NCBI GenBank assembly: GCA_009667805.1
Contig: CM019069.1
Location: 48,628,153-48,692,152 of the forward strand
Origin: Leptobrachium leishanense
Lineage: Eukaryota; Chordata; Amphibia; Anura; Megophryidae
Reading direction: 5' to 3'
Length of the DNA: 64,000 nt
Positions 11,609-23,186 of this stretch are shown in pieces. The number at the start of each line of letters is the position of its first letter. Within the stretch, counting starts at the first letter, position 1. The notes below the pieces were generated by a model that was given only the letters and a program-made list of their open reading frames with translations, was not told where the DNA came from and made no database searches. The position numbers were made by a program, and so were the translations under genes.

Positions 11609-11791
11609 CAGTGGTTCCCAACCGCGGTCCTCAAGTACCCCCAACAGGTCAGGTTTGCCAGATATCTGAAGCACAGCACAGGTGATATGATTTGCTGCTC
11701 AGTGATTGCAGGATTCAGTCTGCATTTCCCCAAAGTGACCCTTAAAACCTGGCCTGTTAGGGGGTCCTCATGAATTTAGTTGAAAACACTG
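11609..11791. mobile_element. hAT-type MITE, family K copy 4
   Basis: Left end CAGTGGTTCCCAACCGCGG is intact. The right end is diverged (GTTGAAAACACTG) and the flanking octamers no longer match. The internal sequence is near-identical to copies 3 and 5. Confidence 0.8.
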
Positions 11792-11799
11792 GTGTAGAA

Positions 11800-12460
11800 G
11801 GTACCTCAGTCTTAGATGAGCATAATTACTTGAATTTTTGTCAGAATGTATTTAATCATGCTATGCATTCACTAGGTAACTAGTCGTAGGCAGTCATAGA
11901 TGTATTTATTGCTAGCTGTAAAATTGCTTATGAATCCTGCACAGTATTCTTTGGAGATTTTGTTCTATTTCAACATGAGAGCCACCCGTTAGTTTACCAA
12001 TTGCATAAGCAGCAGGAAAATGTCATCTCCAACATCTAGCAGATGAAGCAATGTAAGCAGGTAATATTGTGCAGTAATTCTTTCATAATATACAGTATAT
12101 TATGCAATTACACGCAATATATATAATTGTATGTTGCGCTCCAAGGTTCTTAGTTTTTTTTATTTTAGTATTCTTTTGTACGCCTGACTGTAGTCAGGAT
12201 GATTAAATCATGTTTTGGCTTTAAATCATGTAAAGTCTTTGTGCGGAAGTCGTAAATATTCTATAAATAGATTATATCTTGCACGTGCTTTTAAAATGCT
12301 TCAGAGAACAAGGACGGGGAAATTACGGTTTAGCTGTCACAGAACAGGTAGCGAATTGGAGTTGGAATGCCGCCTGGCGCACAGTGGCTAATACTTAGGA
12401 TACGTTTACAACACTATAAAAAAAAGCTGCGGCTAAAATACAATCTGGAAGTTATATATA
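11800..12460. other. no gene recognised
   Basis: AT-rich sequence with short TA runs; nothing recognised. Confidence 0.5.
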
Positions 12461-12462
12461 TA

Positions 12463-12790
12463 CAGTCAGGTCCAGAAATATTGGGACATTGACACAATTC
12501 TAACATCTTTGGCTCTATACACCACCACAATGGAGTTGGAATGAAACAAACACAATGTGCTTTAACTGCAGACTGTCAGCTTTAATTTGAGGGTATGTAC
12601 ATCCAACTCAGGGGAACGGTGTAGGATTTACAGCAGTTTGCAGATGTGCCTCCCACTTGTTAAGGGACCAAAAGTATTCAGGTCAGGTGATTGACTTGGC
12701 CATTGCATAACATTCCACTTCTGTCCCTTCAAAAACTCTTTGGTTGCTTTTGCAGTATGCTTTGGGTCATTAGCAAAAAATGCAGGGAAA
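12463..12790 (-). pseudogene. Tc1/mariner-type transposon remnant with transposase C-terminus
   Basis: The + strand terminus is TA followed by CAGTCAGGTCCAGAAATATT, a familiar Tc1-like terminal repeat with a TA target. On the minus strand a short frame reads [15 protein letters not shown] followed by [12 protein letters not shown]. These correspond to the NDPKHT and [12 protein letters not shown] motifs around the last catalytic acidic residues of Tc1 transposases. The usual Pro-Ile-Glu after the final Asn is lost, and neither the N-terminal DNA-binding region nor the other terminal repeat is present, so this is a 5'-truncated dead copy. Confidence 0.8.
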
Positions 12791-14639
12791 GATAAAAATC
12801 TTCCCCGCAGCAATCTGAGAACTTTCAACCGGGATTCGGTGACTAAACACCTTTATTAGTAGACACAAACTTCCTCAAATCGAGGAAAAAAGATCCCTAT
12901 TGTATTAATAATAAAATCAATCCTTTTATTGGTATATATTAAAATAAATCAAACTTTTATTAATAGATATTAGAATAATTGCACCATATTTTTTGTGATT
13001 TGATCCAATGACAGATAGTGATCTGCCTATAGCAGTTCAGTTGCTTATTCCGATACACAGCTAGTTCACACACCAAATTGTGTCAACAATTTATTAAACA
13101 TTTGGGGTGATTGACCAATTCATATAGGGCATATGGTGGAAGTGAGTCATAAAGCTTATAAGTAATGAAACATTTTGGATGAATTAAACACTTCGTGTGT
13201 GGTATGTGATAAATCCAGCATTGAATCCTTCTAAATGAAAATATTGCTAATGCTCTTGCGTATACACTCAATCAGATCAGACTCAATTTCGACGAACTTT
13301 GGCTGCTTATCCTTGGTAATGATTGACTGAAAAAGCTTGATGCTTTCTATAGTCAAGGGGGTACGTACTCATTTGATGGAGTTATGAACTTTAAACAGGC
13401 TGTATTCAATATTCCCAACTCACATCATACACATCACTTGCCTCTTCATATTAAGATTCTAGCTAATTTCAGACATGAGTTGTGAGTTGATAATTTAATG
13501 ATCAAAATGTGAACCAGCATTAATTAATCACAGCACTCCTTGAGTACATACCAATCAGTCCTCAGGATTTATACCAAAGACAACCGCTAGTATACAAGGC
13601 AATTTGGGCACAGCGATAGTTTGTAAATTAATATCTTTAAATCAAGAAAATGCCGGTTCCATCATATGATACCAACGGCTGGTAATCCTTTATAGGGTAC
13701 ATAAAAATATGTTCCAAACTTCCCTAAATAAATGCGGTGGACGTTAGGTGCAAGCGTGTTTCATTTGTTCAATACAAGCAGCACTGTTATCAGTCCACAT
13801 TTGCCAGTCAGAGTTGATTAAATATCCAAAATTTGTTGGAAATGAATCACAATATAACCACACTTGTATCTTTGAGCCATCCAAACACCACAAATGGTAA
13901 GATGAATCACCGGCATCGACAAATAAAGCTTGGGCTGTCACAACCATAAATCGATATTGGAAGCCTCATCGGCAAAACATTTTTGTAACTAAAAAACCTC
14001 ATTAGCATCCCATTGATAATTTTGGTTATAATACTGCTATATTAGCATGATCTTGCTCTACGCGCGTTTCTTTGCCGCACTATCGGCAATTTCATCAGGA
14101 GCTCTAGTGATCCTCGTTTCGGGATCCATTTAAATAGTTTTTGAGACAGATTCTTAATTAACAATGATTGGGTTCAGATCTCCAAACGGCATAGTACGGG
14201 TCGCCATGAGGGTCAAAAATGTTTTAACAAATAGTCAGTTGTAATTCATTCCCCCACCATTCGGTGTTTGGACCCGTTTCAAAAACCTCCCATTAGTTCC
14301 GATCACATGACTGCAAATACCAATCAGATTACTCATGCAGCTTATCCATTCCACAATTAGGTAGACCCTTCGCTATTTATGTCGTGCACCTATATCATAG
14401 TGTTACTAGAGGGATCAATTCTCACGTCTTCATTAGTAGTGGAAATGATTATTAGCATACCATGTTGTAATTATATATGGTGATCTTTGTTAATTAAAAT
14501 TTTTTAATGATTCAATGAGGCATAAATATTATCTAATAGAGTTTTGAAATATAATTATTGGGAACAGAGAGTTCTTAGCCAACTTGACTGATTAATTTCA
14601 CTGGGGGGGTTGCCTAATTAAGAGGTAATACACCTAGTG
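12791..14639. other. 1.8 kb without recognised gene
   Basis: Low-complexity-poor AT-rich DNA. Near 14057-14105 is the motif GCGCGTTTCTTTGCCGC followed by TTTCATCAGGA, which resembles motifs near 31170 and 45766 (see findings). No coding features. Confidence 0.4.
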
Positions 14640-15190
14640 AATTACCAGATGGAGAATTGCCACAAAGATCACCATATATAATTTTACATTTCCCCGCATG
14701 CTCTGGGAACGGACACAGGAAGTGGGTGGGACACGCCGAGGTACATCCTGAGCCTCGTGGAGATAGCTGGCAGAGCGCGCCAGGGAGTGCATGAGACAGG
14801 ACACAGTACTGCAGAGCGGAACAGTGACTAGGCCGGAGTGCAGGTGCGGACTACCGGGATTCCAGATTGGGTTATCCAGCCTCTCAAGAAGGAGACCCAG
14901 TGATCCACAGGCATTACCCAAGCTGCTGTCAAGGAAGCGGAGGACCCCCGAGTTAGGAGTACCGCAGGTCCATTGGATGGGAGAGCAGGCGGTAGCTGGA
15001 CGAGTCACTGTCGGAGCAAAGAAAGCCAGACAACGGATCCAGTAGCCAGTATCCCAGCAAGGCATCGAGCGGAGGGACGTCCTGGGTCAGAGGAACCTTG
15101 GTGATCGAGCAGATGGGTGAGAGGCCTCCAAGGCCGGTTTATAAAGTCAAGAAAGCACGCTGCTGTTTGTTTCTAAAACCCACAGGGCCC
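14640..15190 (-). mobile_element. LTR-like GC-rich block, minus orientation
   Basis: A GC-rich island in AT-rich DNA. Read on the minus strand it has a TATA-like GACTTTATAAACCGG near 15140 followed by pyrimidine-rich sequence, the layout of a Ty3/gypsy-type LTR. The minus frame 14634-15065 (143 codons) has no known domain. TG/CA ends and a TSD were not found, so the call is tentative. Confidence 0.35.
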
Positions 15191-15352
15191 CAACTTGACT
15201 AGTCGAAGACATCGTTTAAGAGATTCACTGGCCAGTTGAATAGTACCCGGGTACCATAACACACACATACACTTACAGTCCGGGACTTAACCTGTGCGGG
15301 ACTCACTCCCTAATATCCCATAAAGGGGTAAAGATTTGCATATTGTTTTGTT

Positions 15353-15520
15353 TTCCGCTGCGCGTTTCTCGAATTACGAAATATTGTATTCTTTTTCCGC
15401 TACGCGTTTCTCGAAATTACGAAGCATTGTACTTTTTCTGTTCGGCTGCGCATTTTCCTGAAATACGAAGCCTCGTATTTCTTTTCCGCTGCGCGTTTTA
15501 CCGCGATACGAAATACTGTA
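15353..15520. repeat. about 43-bp tandem repeat, four diverged units
   Basis: Four units each start TTCCGCTGCGCGTTT (or a close variant, CTGTTCGGCTGCGC in the third) and contain a TACGAA word about 15 bases later. The units begin near 15353, 15395, 15439 and 15485. Confidence 0.75.
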
Positions 15521-16164
15521 AATATATCTACGAATACCGTGTCTCATTATATGCCTTTTACTCTAGTAAACTATATAATTTATAAAATCCACAACGGTGC
15601 TGGAGTATATTTATTCCCTAGTGCGGGGAGACTGACCCGTGGTTCATTTTCAGCGGCTCCTCCGGGAGTGAGCGCTACAATACTTTTATATATCAGTGCA
15701 TTAGTGTGTTTTGTTACGTGTGGGATAATATATATTATATATAATTATTAATATTTTTGGGGGGTGTGGAGTTCTATTTCTGCCTCTGCCGATGCATCTG
15801 AAAATGATGACATTTGTGTCTGTAATCTGAATGATCTCTGTTCTACATTTCTGCTAAACTCGCTGGAAAGTAGATTAAAGCGAACAGTTGTCGGTCACGG
15901 AGCATTTTAACAACACAGGCTATTTGCTTTTAACGTAAATAGTACTGGGTCCTCCCAGCGCAGAGAGGCTGTCACTTCTCATTTATTGTGAGATGGATAG
16001 AGAACGTTTTCCATTCAGGGGCTGATAGAAGAAAATACCTCTTATAAAAATATTCCAGACAGCCAAGTGCCGCTTCTTAATCTCTGTTACTAATATTAAA
16101 CCAGATAAATGCAACATTCTGAACGCCTTTCAGAAAAGACATCATAATGCAAAAAATTATAAAT
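15521..16164. other. no gene recognised
   Basis: Nothing beyond short TA runs near 15728-15750. Confidence 0.5.
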
Positions 16165-16187
16165 TTAACCCCTTAGTGACTGCGGAC

Positions 16188-16243
16188 GTACCATGTACGT
16201 CACGGCCGCGGGTCTCTTTTAGACCCGCTGACGTACATGGTAC
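16188..16243. repeat. terminal hairpin of piggyBac left end
   Basis: Perfect 15-bp arms, GTACCATGTACGTCA (16188-16202) and its complement (16229-16243), with a second nested stem GCGGGTCT/AGACCCGC in the loop. Confidence 0.9.
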
Positions 16244-16254
16244 ATCCTGCGGTC

Positions 16255-16760
16255 TTTTGAGCGCTGGAAGCGATCGGATCGCTTCCAGCAGCTCAAACGC
16301 CATTGCAGGCTGCCTGGGAGTCCAGGCATCCATGCAATGGCGTTAGAAGTGCCGGGGCACCTTGTGATCGCTCCCCGGGAGCGATCAACATCCGGTTTCA
16401 CCGGAGAGGTGCCCGGCACTTCTAGAGAGCGCTGGAAGCGATTGGATCGCTTCCAGCAGCTCCAGGGCCATTGCACGCTGCCTGGGAGTCCAGGCATCCG
16501 TGCAATGGCGGACAGAAGTGCCGGGGCCCCTTGTGATCGCTCCCCGGGAGCGATCAACATCCGGTTTGACCAGAAAGGTGCCCCGCAGTTCTATAGAGCG
16601 CTGGAAGCGATCGGTATCGCTTCCAGCTGCTCTGAGTATATTGCAGGGATGCCTCGACATCGAGGCATCCTTGCAATATGGTTACCTGCCGCCGGTCTGT
16701 CTGTGATCGCTCCCCCCGAGCGATCACTTCCGGTAGCGGCAGGAAGTACTGAGTGCCACG
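16255..16760. repeat. three tandem about 170-bp units, each made of several hairpins
   Basis: Units start near 16257, 16427 and 16597 at AGCGCTGGAAGCGAT. Each holds a series of short palindromes: GGAAGCGATCGGATCGCTTCC, then CCATTGC...GCAATGG, then GATCGCTCCCCGGGAGCGATC (each abbreviated here to stems of about eight bases). The first two units are close copies and the third is diverged. The frames open through this block are by-products of the repeats. Confidence 0.85.
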
Positions 16761-18289
16761 AGGTATCGTGGCACTCAGTACAAAAACGATCACATGAGTG
16801 ATCAGGTGCTCTGCTGGGTGCCTCGAGGGATCAAGGCACCCAGCAGACTAAAAAAAGTGTAAAAAAAGAAAAAGAAATAAATAAAAATGAATAAAATAAA
16901 ATAAAAGTGACAGCCAAGATGGCGCTGCCCTTCTAAGGGCAGGGTCATCTTGGGGCTGTGTGAGATGTTCCTAGCCTGCCTCATCAGAGGCAGGCTAGCA
17001 ACATCCAATCAAAAGTTATAAAAAATCTAAATAAAATTTCTAATTTGTCAGGTCAATATTTTGTAAATATTGGCCGTGACCTCTGTGATTCTCCCTCCCT
17101 CTCCTCACTTGTGTTTTGGTGAGCGAGAGAGATCAGATTTGACAGGTTAGAGATTTTAGGTAGATTTAGTGAGATTAGAAAAATTGAGGCAGATTTAGAG
17201 AGATTTTAGGGAGATTTAGAACAATTGAGGCAGGTTTAGAGGGATTTAGAGAGATTTAGGTGTTTATTTGTATTTTCTTGTGAAACCCAACGGTTCTTTT
17301 GAGAACCAATAATCCGCTTATATATATATATAATAATTATAAAATTTTATAATCTATTATATATAATGTCTGAGAGGGTGTACAGCGCCGAGGAGGCATA
17401 TGCCATCCTGGTGTCAGAATCTGAGGCATCTGCGTCGGACTCCGACCCAGATTTTGACCCCACTAACTGCTCAGAGACATCGCTAGATACATCATCTACG
17501 CTGGCTGATGTATCTCCTAGTGATGTTTCTGAGGCAGATCCTGGGCCACCACCTGCCAGCAGGAGACGCACAGCTCCAGCTGAGGAGTGGGTAGTGCCTC
17601 ATCGCCAGAGGCCAGATATCCCTCCTTTCACGGCAAATCCTGCCATCAATATTGATGTTGCAGGATTTACCGCCACACAGTTTTTGCAGGTCTTTATGGG
17701 GGATGATTTGTTGGGCCACATTGTTGCCCAATCAAATCTGTATGCCCATCAGCATTGTGCTGCGAAGCCAGACTCCTACTTGGCAAGGCAGCAATGGACC
17801 CCGCTAGATGTGCCAGAATTTCTGAAATTCTGGGCACTTACTATGCTGATGGGCATCTTAAAGAAGCCCTCAATTCGCTCCTACTGGAGCAGTAGCCCCA
17901 TCTGTTCTACCCCCATTTACCCCCAATCAATGTCACGTAGAAGGTATGAAAACATTTTGCGTTTCATGCACTTCAGTGACAACAGCCTGTGCCCTCCTAG
18001 AGAGCATCCCCAGTTTGACAGGCTGTATAAAATCCGCCCCCTGATTACCCACTTCGCCGCCAGGTTTGCAGAGGCTTATACACCTGGAAGGAATATCTGC
18101 GTGGATGAATCCCTAATGAAATACAAGGGAACAGTGGCGTAGCGTGGGGGGGCAGGAGGGGCCGTGGCCCCGGGTGCAGTTTTGTTAGGGGTGCACAATT
18201 TCTTTTGAAATTATGCGCCCCTAAAACTTGTGGCCCGACTGACCCGCCGGGCCCTCGGGCGCCGCCCAAGGGCCCGCGGGTTGAGGGGA

Positions 18290-18540
18290 CCCAGATGCCG
18301 GGCAGCGGGGGTGCCTGCCCGGTCCTAAACAGTGAGTCTGTCCTGTTGAAGGGGAGGCGGCTGCGTGCAGGCGCAGGTCACGTGGTCCATCTAATCAGGT
18401 GGTACTGAGTCTCTGTACCACCTGACTGGCCGGACCGCGTGACCTGCGCACGCACGCATGCAGCCGCCTCCCCTTCAACAGGACGGACTCGCATGCTGTT
18501 CAGGACCGGGGCGGGCAGGCACTCCCGCTGCCCGGGAGCT
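18290..18540. repeat. large imperfect palindrome inside hAT element
   Basis: Arms of about 110-120 bp are centred near 18411. The outermost pair is CCGGGCAGCGGG / CCCGCTGCCCGG, with strong inner stems TCCTGTTGAAGGGGAGGCGG (18341-18360) and its complement ending at 18483. The tip, GGTGGTACTGAG...GTACCACC, recurs at 26465-26505 in another hAT. Confidence 0.85.
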
Positions 18541-19023
18541 GGGGCAATATCCAGGTGAGAGCTGGGGCATATCCATGAGCTGGGGCAAATCCATGAGCTG
18601 GGGCAAATCCATGTGCTGGGGCATATCCATGAGCTGGGGGCAAATCCATGTGCTGGGGCAAATCCATGTGCTGGGGCATATCCATGTGCTGGGGCAAATC
18701 CATGAGCTGGGGCAAATCCATGTGCTGGGGCAAATCCATGAGCTGGGGCATATCCATGTGCTGGGGAAAATCCATGAGCTGGGGCAAATCCGTGTGCTGG
18801 GGCAAATGTGTGAGCTGGGGCAAATCCATGAGCTGGGGCAAATCCATGAGCTGTGGCAAATCCATGTGAGAGCTGGGGCAAATCCATGTGAGAGCTGGGG
18901 CAAATCCATGTGTGAGCTGGGGCAAATCCATGTGTGAGCTGGGGCAATATTCATGTGTGAGCTGGCTGGGGCAAATCCATGTGTGAGCTGGGGCAATATC
19001 CATGTGAGAGCTGGGGCAATATC
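18536..19023. repeat. 18-19-bp minisatellite in hAT element
   Basis: About 26 copies of GAGCTGGGGCAAATCCAT with variants (GTGCTGGGG, CATATCCATG, AATATCCATGTGA). Longer 23-24-bp units occur toward the right end. All six frames stay open for long stretches because the unit is close to a multiple of three. I regard these ORFs (up to 221 codons) as artefacts of the repeat. Confidence 0.95.
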
Positions 19024-19904
19024 GATAACGTGTCCACAGGTTGGGGGGGGCGCACAATTCTTGGCTGGCCCCGGGCGCTGACAACCCACGCTACGCCACT
19101 GCAAGGGAAGGCTGGGATTCAAGCAGTATATTCCTTCCAAATGCTCCAGGTATGGAGTGATGGTGTATAAGCTCTGTGACAGCGAGAGTGGGTATACTCA
19201 GGCCTTCCGGGTGTACGAGGGAAAGGATAGTAGCCTTGAGACAAGAAGGATGTATACCTTCTATCCACCATCCACACTGAGAGGTCTGTGGAGGTCTCTG
19301 TACGTGGCAGAGCTGAGCGCATCAGGAAGCCAGTGTGCATCAAAGACTATAACCGGCATATGGGTGGGGTTGATCTGGCAGATCAGCTGCTCCAGCCCTA
19401 CCAGATTATGCGGAAGTCAAGGGCCTGGTACAAAAAGGTTGCAATTTACCTGATGCAAATTGCAACCCACAATGCCTTTTTGCTCTGCAAAAAAGGCAAA
19501 CCCCGGAGTGACGCTGTCCTTTTTACAGTTTCAGCTCCAGGTCATTTCGGGGTTTTTGTACCAGGATGCACCTGCTCCCCGGGCGGTGATGGGGGACAGA
19601 GTTGGGGCTACACATTTTATTTTTAAAATCCCCCCTACTGAGGGCAAACAGAAACCCCAAAAAAGATGCAGGGTGTGTTTCAAGTGGGGGCAGAGGAGAG
19701 ACACAATCTTTTACTGCCCAGAATGCCCTGGACAACCCGGTCTGTGTCTTGGGGACTGTTTCAAGATGTATCACACTGTGCGTGATCTGTGATTTTGTTT
19801 TTCTTACAGTCTAGTTAGTTAGTTCAGGTTAGTTTTTTTTTTCTTTTACTGCACCAGACTTTTACATTTTATTCCTACATTTTTATGTTCTACAATTGGT
19901 GCTG

Positions 19905-21145
19905 TATTTTGCCAAAATCTTTGCACACCAATGCATGGGGGGCATGGGTGTACTCAGGAGACCTTGCAGAAAACAACCTGGAGAGTTTTCATGCAGTAAC
20001 AAACAACAGTGTCTCCTAAATCACAGTCCAAATCTAATGTGGGCGTAAAAATAAAAAATTGAAAAATTACCGCCACACACCTTCTCAAATGTTTTGGGCT
20101 AAAACCGTTGCATCCATGGCATCAAAGCACTCCATATGCAATACCTTGGGGTGTCAACATAACAAATATAAACAATTTTCTGGCAATAATTCAAACTGGG
20201 GTATGCGGTAGACCCAAAACCAAAGATAGGCCTAGCTGAAGAAATAATCTCAATTTCAACTCCAATGACAAAGTCATAAAAATTGTATTTGAACCTTCCC
20301 AAAATCCTGGCAAACCTATGCATGGGGGGCATGGGTGTACTCAGGAGATCTTGCAGAAAACAACCTGGAGAGTTTTCATGCAGTAACAAACAACAGTGTC
20401 TCCTAAATCACAGTCCAAAACTGATGTGGGTGTGAAAATGAAAAATGATCACCAAACAGTATCCAATTTTTTTGGAGCAAACGGTTGCATCTATGGCATA
20501 AAAACACTCCATTTACAATACTTTGGGGTGTTAGCTTACCAAATATATGCACGTTCATAAAATTGGGGTATGTAAAAAGGCCCCTAAAAAGAAGATAAGC
20601 AAAGAAGATACTGTATGTCAAATTAGAAAATTGACAAGCACATGTCAAAGATTGGCGTAGCACCCCAAAAACAACAGAACAAATCTATATATGGGGTGGT
20701 ATCACTTTACTCAGAAGATGTTGCTGAACATATTTTGGGGTGTTTTTTGGCAGTAACCCATAACTGGATTTGACAATTCATGCCTAAAGTACAATGTGTG
20801 TGAAAAAATAACACAAAAAGTGACTACCTGAAAGTTTGACATAGAGCTAGTGCATGGAAAGTGTTAAAATACAACTCTTTGAAGCACCCTAGGGTGTGCC
20901 CTTTCTAAAAATATATGGTTTGATGGGGGTAAATTACTTTGGCCGGCTTCAAAAATGTCCCAAATAGGACATGGGTGCATGATGACGAAATGTGAAAATT
21001 CCAAGTTGGAAAACTGAAATGCGCACCCCCCAAATAAGGCCTATTAGCCCCCAAATGACCCGACATACCTATACATGGGTGGTATCAATTTACTCAGAAG
21101 ATGTTGCTGAACATATTTTGGGGTGCTTTTTGGCAGTAAACCTTA
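19905..21145. repeat. diverged internal repeats in piggyBac right region
   Basis: The block with ATGCATGGGGGGCATGGG at about 19930 recurs at about 20317, a spacing near 387 bp. Another block with TTACTCAGAAGATGTTGC at about 20708 recurs at about 21090. The region looks like old tandem duplications of a roughly 380-bp unit. Confidence 0.75.
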
Positions 21146-21972
21146 AAGTTCACAGTACATGTATTCTTAAATTGCATTAAAAAAAAAAAATCACCAAAAC
21201 TTTTTTTTGCTCAAACTTTGGTAAAATGGTTTGCATGGAAAGAGTCAAAATACCCCAAGTTTAATACCTTGATTTGTGTACTTTAAAAAAATATGTATAT
21301 GTGGAGGGTTATTCAGGAATTAGTGACAGATATCAGTGTTACAATGTCACTATCACTAGTTTTGAAAATAAACTCTTTGCAAATGGCAAAGTGCTACTTG
21401 CACTTATTGTTGCATAAAATAAGGAAAAAAGCGAGGAATATGTAAACATTGGGTATTGCTAAACTCAGAACTAAATTTAGAAACTACTAAGGAATTAAAT
21501 TTTGACGGTTGTTGATACATAAGAAATTTTGGGGGTCAAAGTTCGAAAAAGTGGTGTTTTTTCAATTTTTTTTGTCATATTTCACAATGTTTTTTATAGT
21601 AAATTATATGAAATGATGAAAAAAATGGTATCTTTATAAAGTCCATTTAATGACGAGAAAAATAGTGTAAAATATGTGTGGGTTGCGTAAACGAGTAAGA
21701 GGAAAATTTTGACGTAAACACAAACAGCACAGAAACGTAAAAACAGCAGCGGTCACTAAAGGACGGATTTGTGTAAAACCGCCCGGTCACTAAGGGGTTA
21801 AATGCTGCAGTATAGATCACAGTCTGAGCAAGGTGTTAATACTGAATTTGTAATCATATATTTATTTGATGTATATGATGCCCACGTGCCCCGTTTCTCT
21901 GGAGATTTTTATTTACTGTGAGGGTAATTCAAAGAGATCCGAATGGCTGGAGAAAGGTAACCGAACGCTTAA

Positions 21973-23186
21973 CCCTTTCACTGCTGAAGACGTGTGGGGC
22001 ACGTCCTCATCGATGCACGTTACATGCTGAGGACGTGCCCCACACGTCATCAGCTGTGCGGGACCCCCGGCGGAGATACTCACCTCTCTGTCCGGGGTCC
22101 CGCGGTGTTCTGACTTCAGCGTCCTCAGACGCTGAAGTCAAGCTCTTCCCGGCGTAAATGACGTCATCGCGCTTGGCGCGATGACGTCATTTCCAGGCGA
22201 CCCCCCGGCAATGCCGGGAGATAGCCTGGAAGGGAGGGGGGGGATCCGTTCGGATCCCTCTCCCTCCCTATCGGAAAGGAGCAGCGCCAAAAGCCAGGCA
22301 CCGCTTAAAGCGGTGCCTGGCTTTAACCCCTCAAGCGCCGGGTTGCACTTCAGCGCCTTGCGGCGCTGAAGTGCAGCCTAGCTCCGGTGGGGGCCGCCAT
22401 CTTGGATGGCGGCTCCACCCCCGGGTCTCCCCTCGCTGCCTGATGTCATCATGCATAGCGTGATGACGTCAGCTAGCCGGGGAACCCCTAGCTGCCAGGG
22501 GATTTCCCAAGGAAATCCCCTGGTGGAGATATGGGGTTCTTGTGAACCCCGATATCTCCAGAACCGTGGCAGCTAGGGGGTCATGGAGGGTGTCATTTGA
22601 AAGGCCTGAGCATGGCCTTTCGAATGATACCCAACATGACTAGGTACAAAGTAACAAAAATAACAAAAATTATAATAAAAAAATAAATTAAAAAAAAAAA
22701 AAAACATGTTTTTTTTTTGTGTGTTGTTTTTATTAATGCAGCCATATTGTTCACATTTCAATTATAATGTGAACAATGATGCTGCACTAATGATTTTTTT
22801 CTATGGGGTGTGTTTGCTAAAAATCACGTAAATCCCCCCACAAAATGTAACAAGTCCCCATTTCAGATTTTTGTACAAGCGCACCCCATAGAAAACATAA
22901 CCGCAAACGCTCATGTGATAAAATGTGAAAAAAAACACTTTACACACTGCAGATGATTAAAAACTAAATTTTTATTGTATTTTTTGTTATAATATACAGA
23001 CAGGACATGACGTATACATATAAAAATGATATATTATGAATCTGCGGAGTCTGCCGGAAAGAACAATATATAATATGTCTGTGTCATTTATTAAAATATG
23101 GCTTCAAATCGCGTTTAAACATGATGAGCGAAAGCGGTAAAAATGAGCTCAGCACACAGCGGTGAAATGCCTCAGCAGTGAAGGGG
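21973..23186. mobile_element. piggyBac MITE P1
   Basis: A 1.2-kb element between TTAA sites (21969-21972; 23187-23190) with inverted ends CCCTTTCACTGCTGA and TCAGCAGTGAAGGG. The left 600 bp is GC-rich and built of consecutive hairpins. The right half is AT-rich with a conserved stem around GCAGCATTGTTCACATT-like sequence near 22737-22785. No ORF. It sits in the subterminal hairpin of family F copy 1. Confidence 0.9.

Larger units (their letters stand above)
18132..19101. mobile_element. hAT-type element inside piggyBac transposase
   Basis: A 970-bp insertion with ends CAGTGGCGTAGCGTGG and CCCACGCTACGCCACTG and a perfect 8-bp duplication CAAGGGAA at 18124-18131 and 19102-19109. An 8-bp TSD and CAG...CTG ends fit hAT. 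It has no transposase. It contains a large imperfect palindrome (18290-18540) and a minisatellite (18536-19023). Removing the element and one TSD restores the piggyBac reading frame, so it is younger than the piggyBac copy. Confidence 0.92.
17366..19792 (+). pseudogene. piggyBac transposase, broken
   Basis: The frame starts at 17366 (MSERVYSAEEAYAIL) with an acidic, Ser-rich N-terminus, then the DDE_Tnp_1_7 catalytic domain. The first catalytic Asp is in CVDESLMKYKG (Asp247, codon 18104-18106). The reading frame is cut four bases later by a hAT insertion (18132-19101). It resumes with YKLCDSESGYT up to about 19238, then jumps, with a frameshift, to a segment ending in the third catalytic motif GGVDLADQ (about 19360). 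The interval normally holding the second catalytic Asp (a DNF-type motif) is missing. A further frameshift lies near the T-run at about 19520. The C-terminal cysteine-rich zinc-binding domain (CRVC...YCPEC...CLGDC) survives to the stop at 19792. Inactive. Confidence 0.92.
16169..21797 (+). mobile_element. piggyBac transposon, 5.6 kb, complete ends
   Basis: TTAA at 16165-16168 and 21798-21801 flanks inverted termini CCCCTTAGTGAC and GTCACTAAGGGG. This is the piggyBac signature: TTAA target, precise ends. The layout is a hairpin-rich left region (16180-17000), a transposase frame (17366-19792) broken by a hAT insertion and further lesions, and a long non-coding right region (19793-21780) containing diverged internal repeats. 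Both ends look intact, so it could in principle respond to transposase supplied elsewhere. It cannot make its own. Confidence 0.93.

Noticed and set aside
16219..16801. ORFs of 91-154 codons at the piggyBac left end
   Set aside because: Palindromic tandem units give similar frames on both strands; not protein-like.
18378..19140. ORFs of 159-221 codons on both strands
   Set aside because: They are the 18-19-bp minisatellite translated; no domain, start context or non-repeat sequence.
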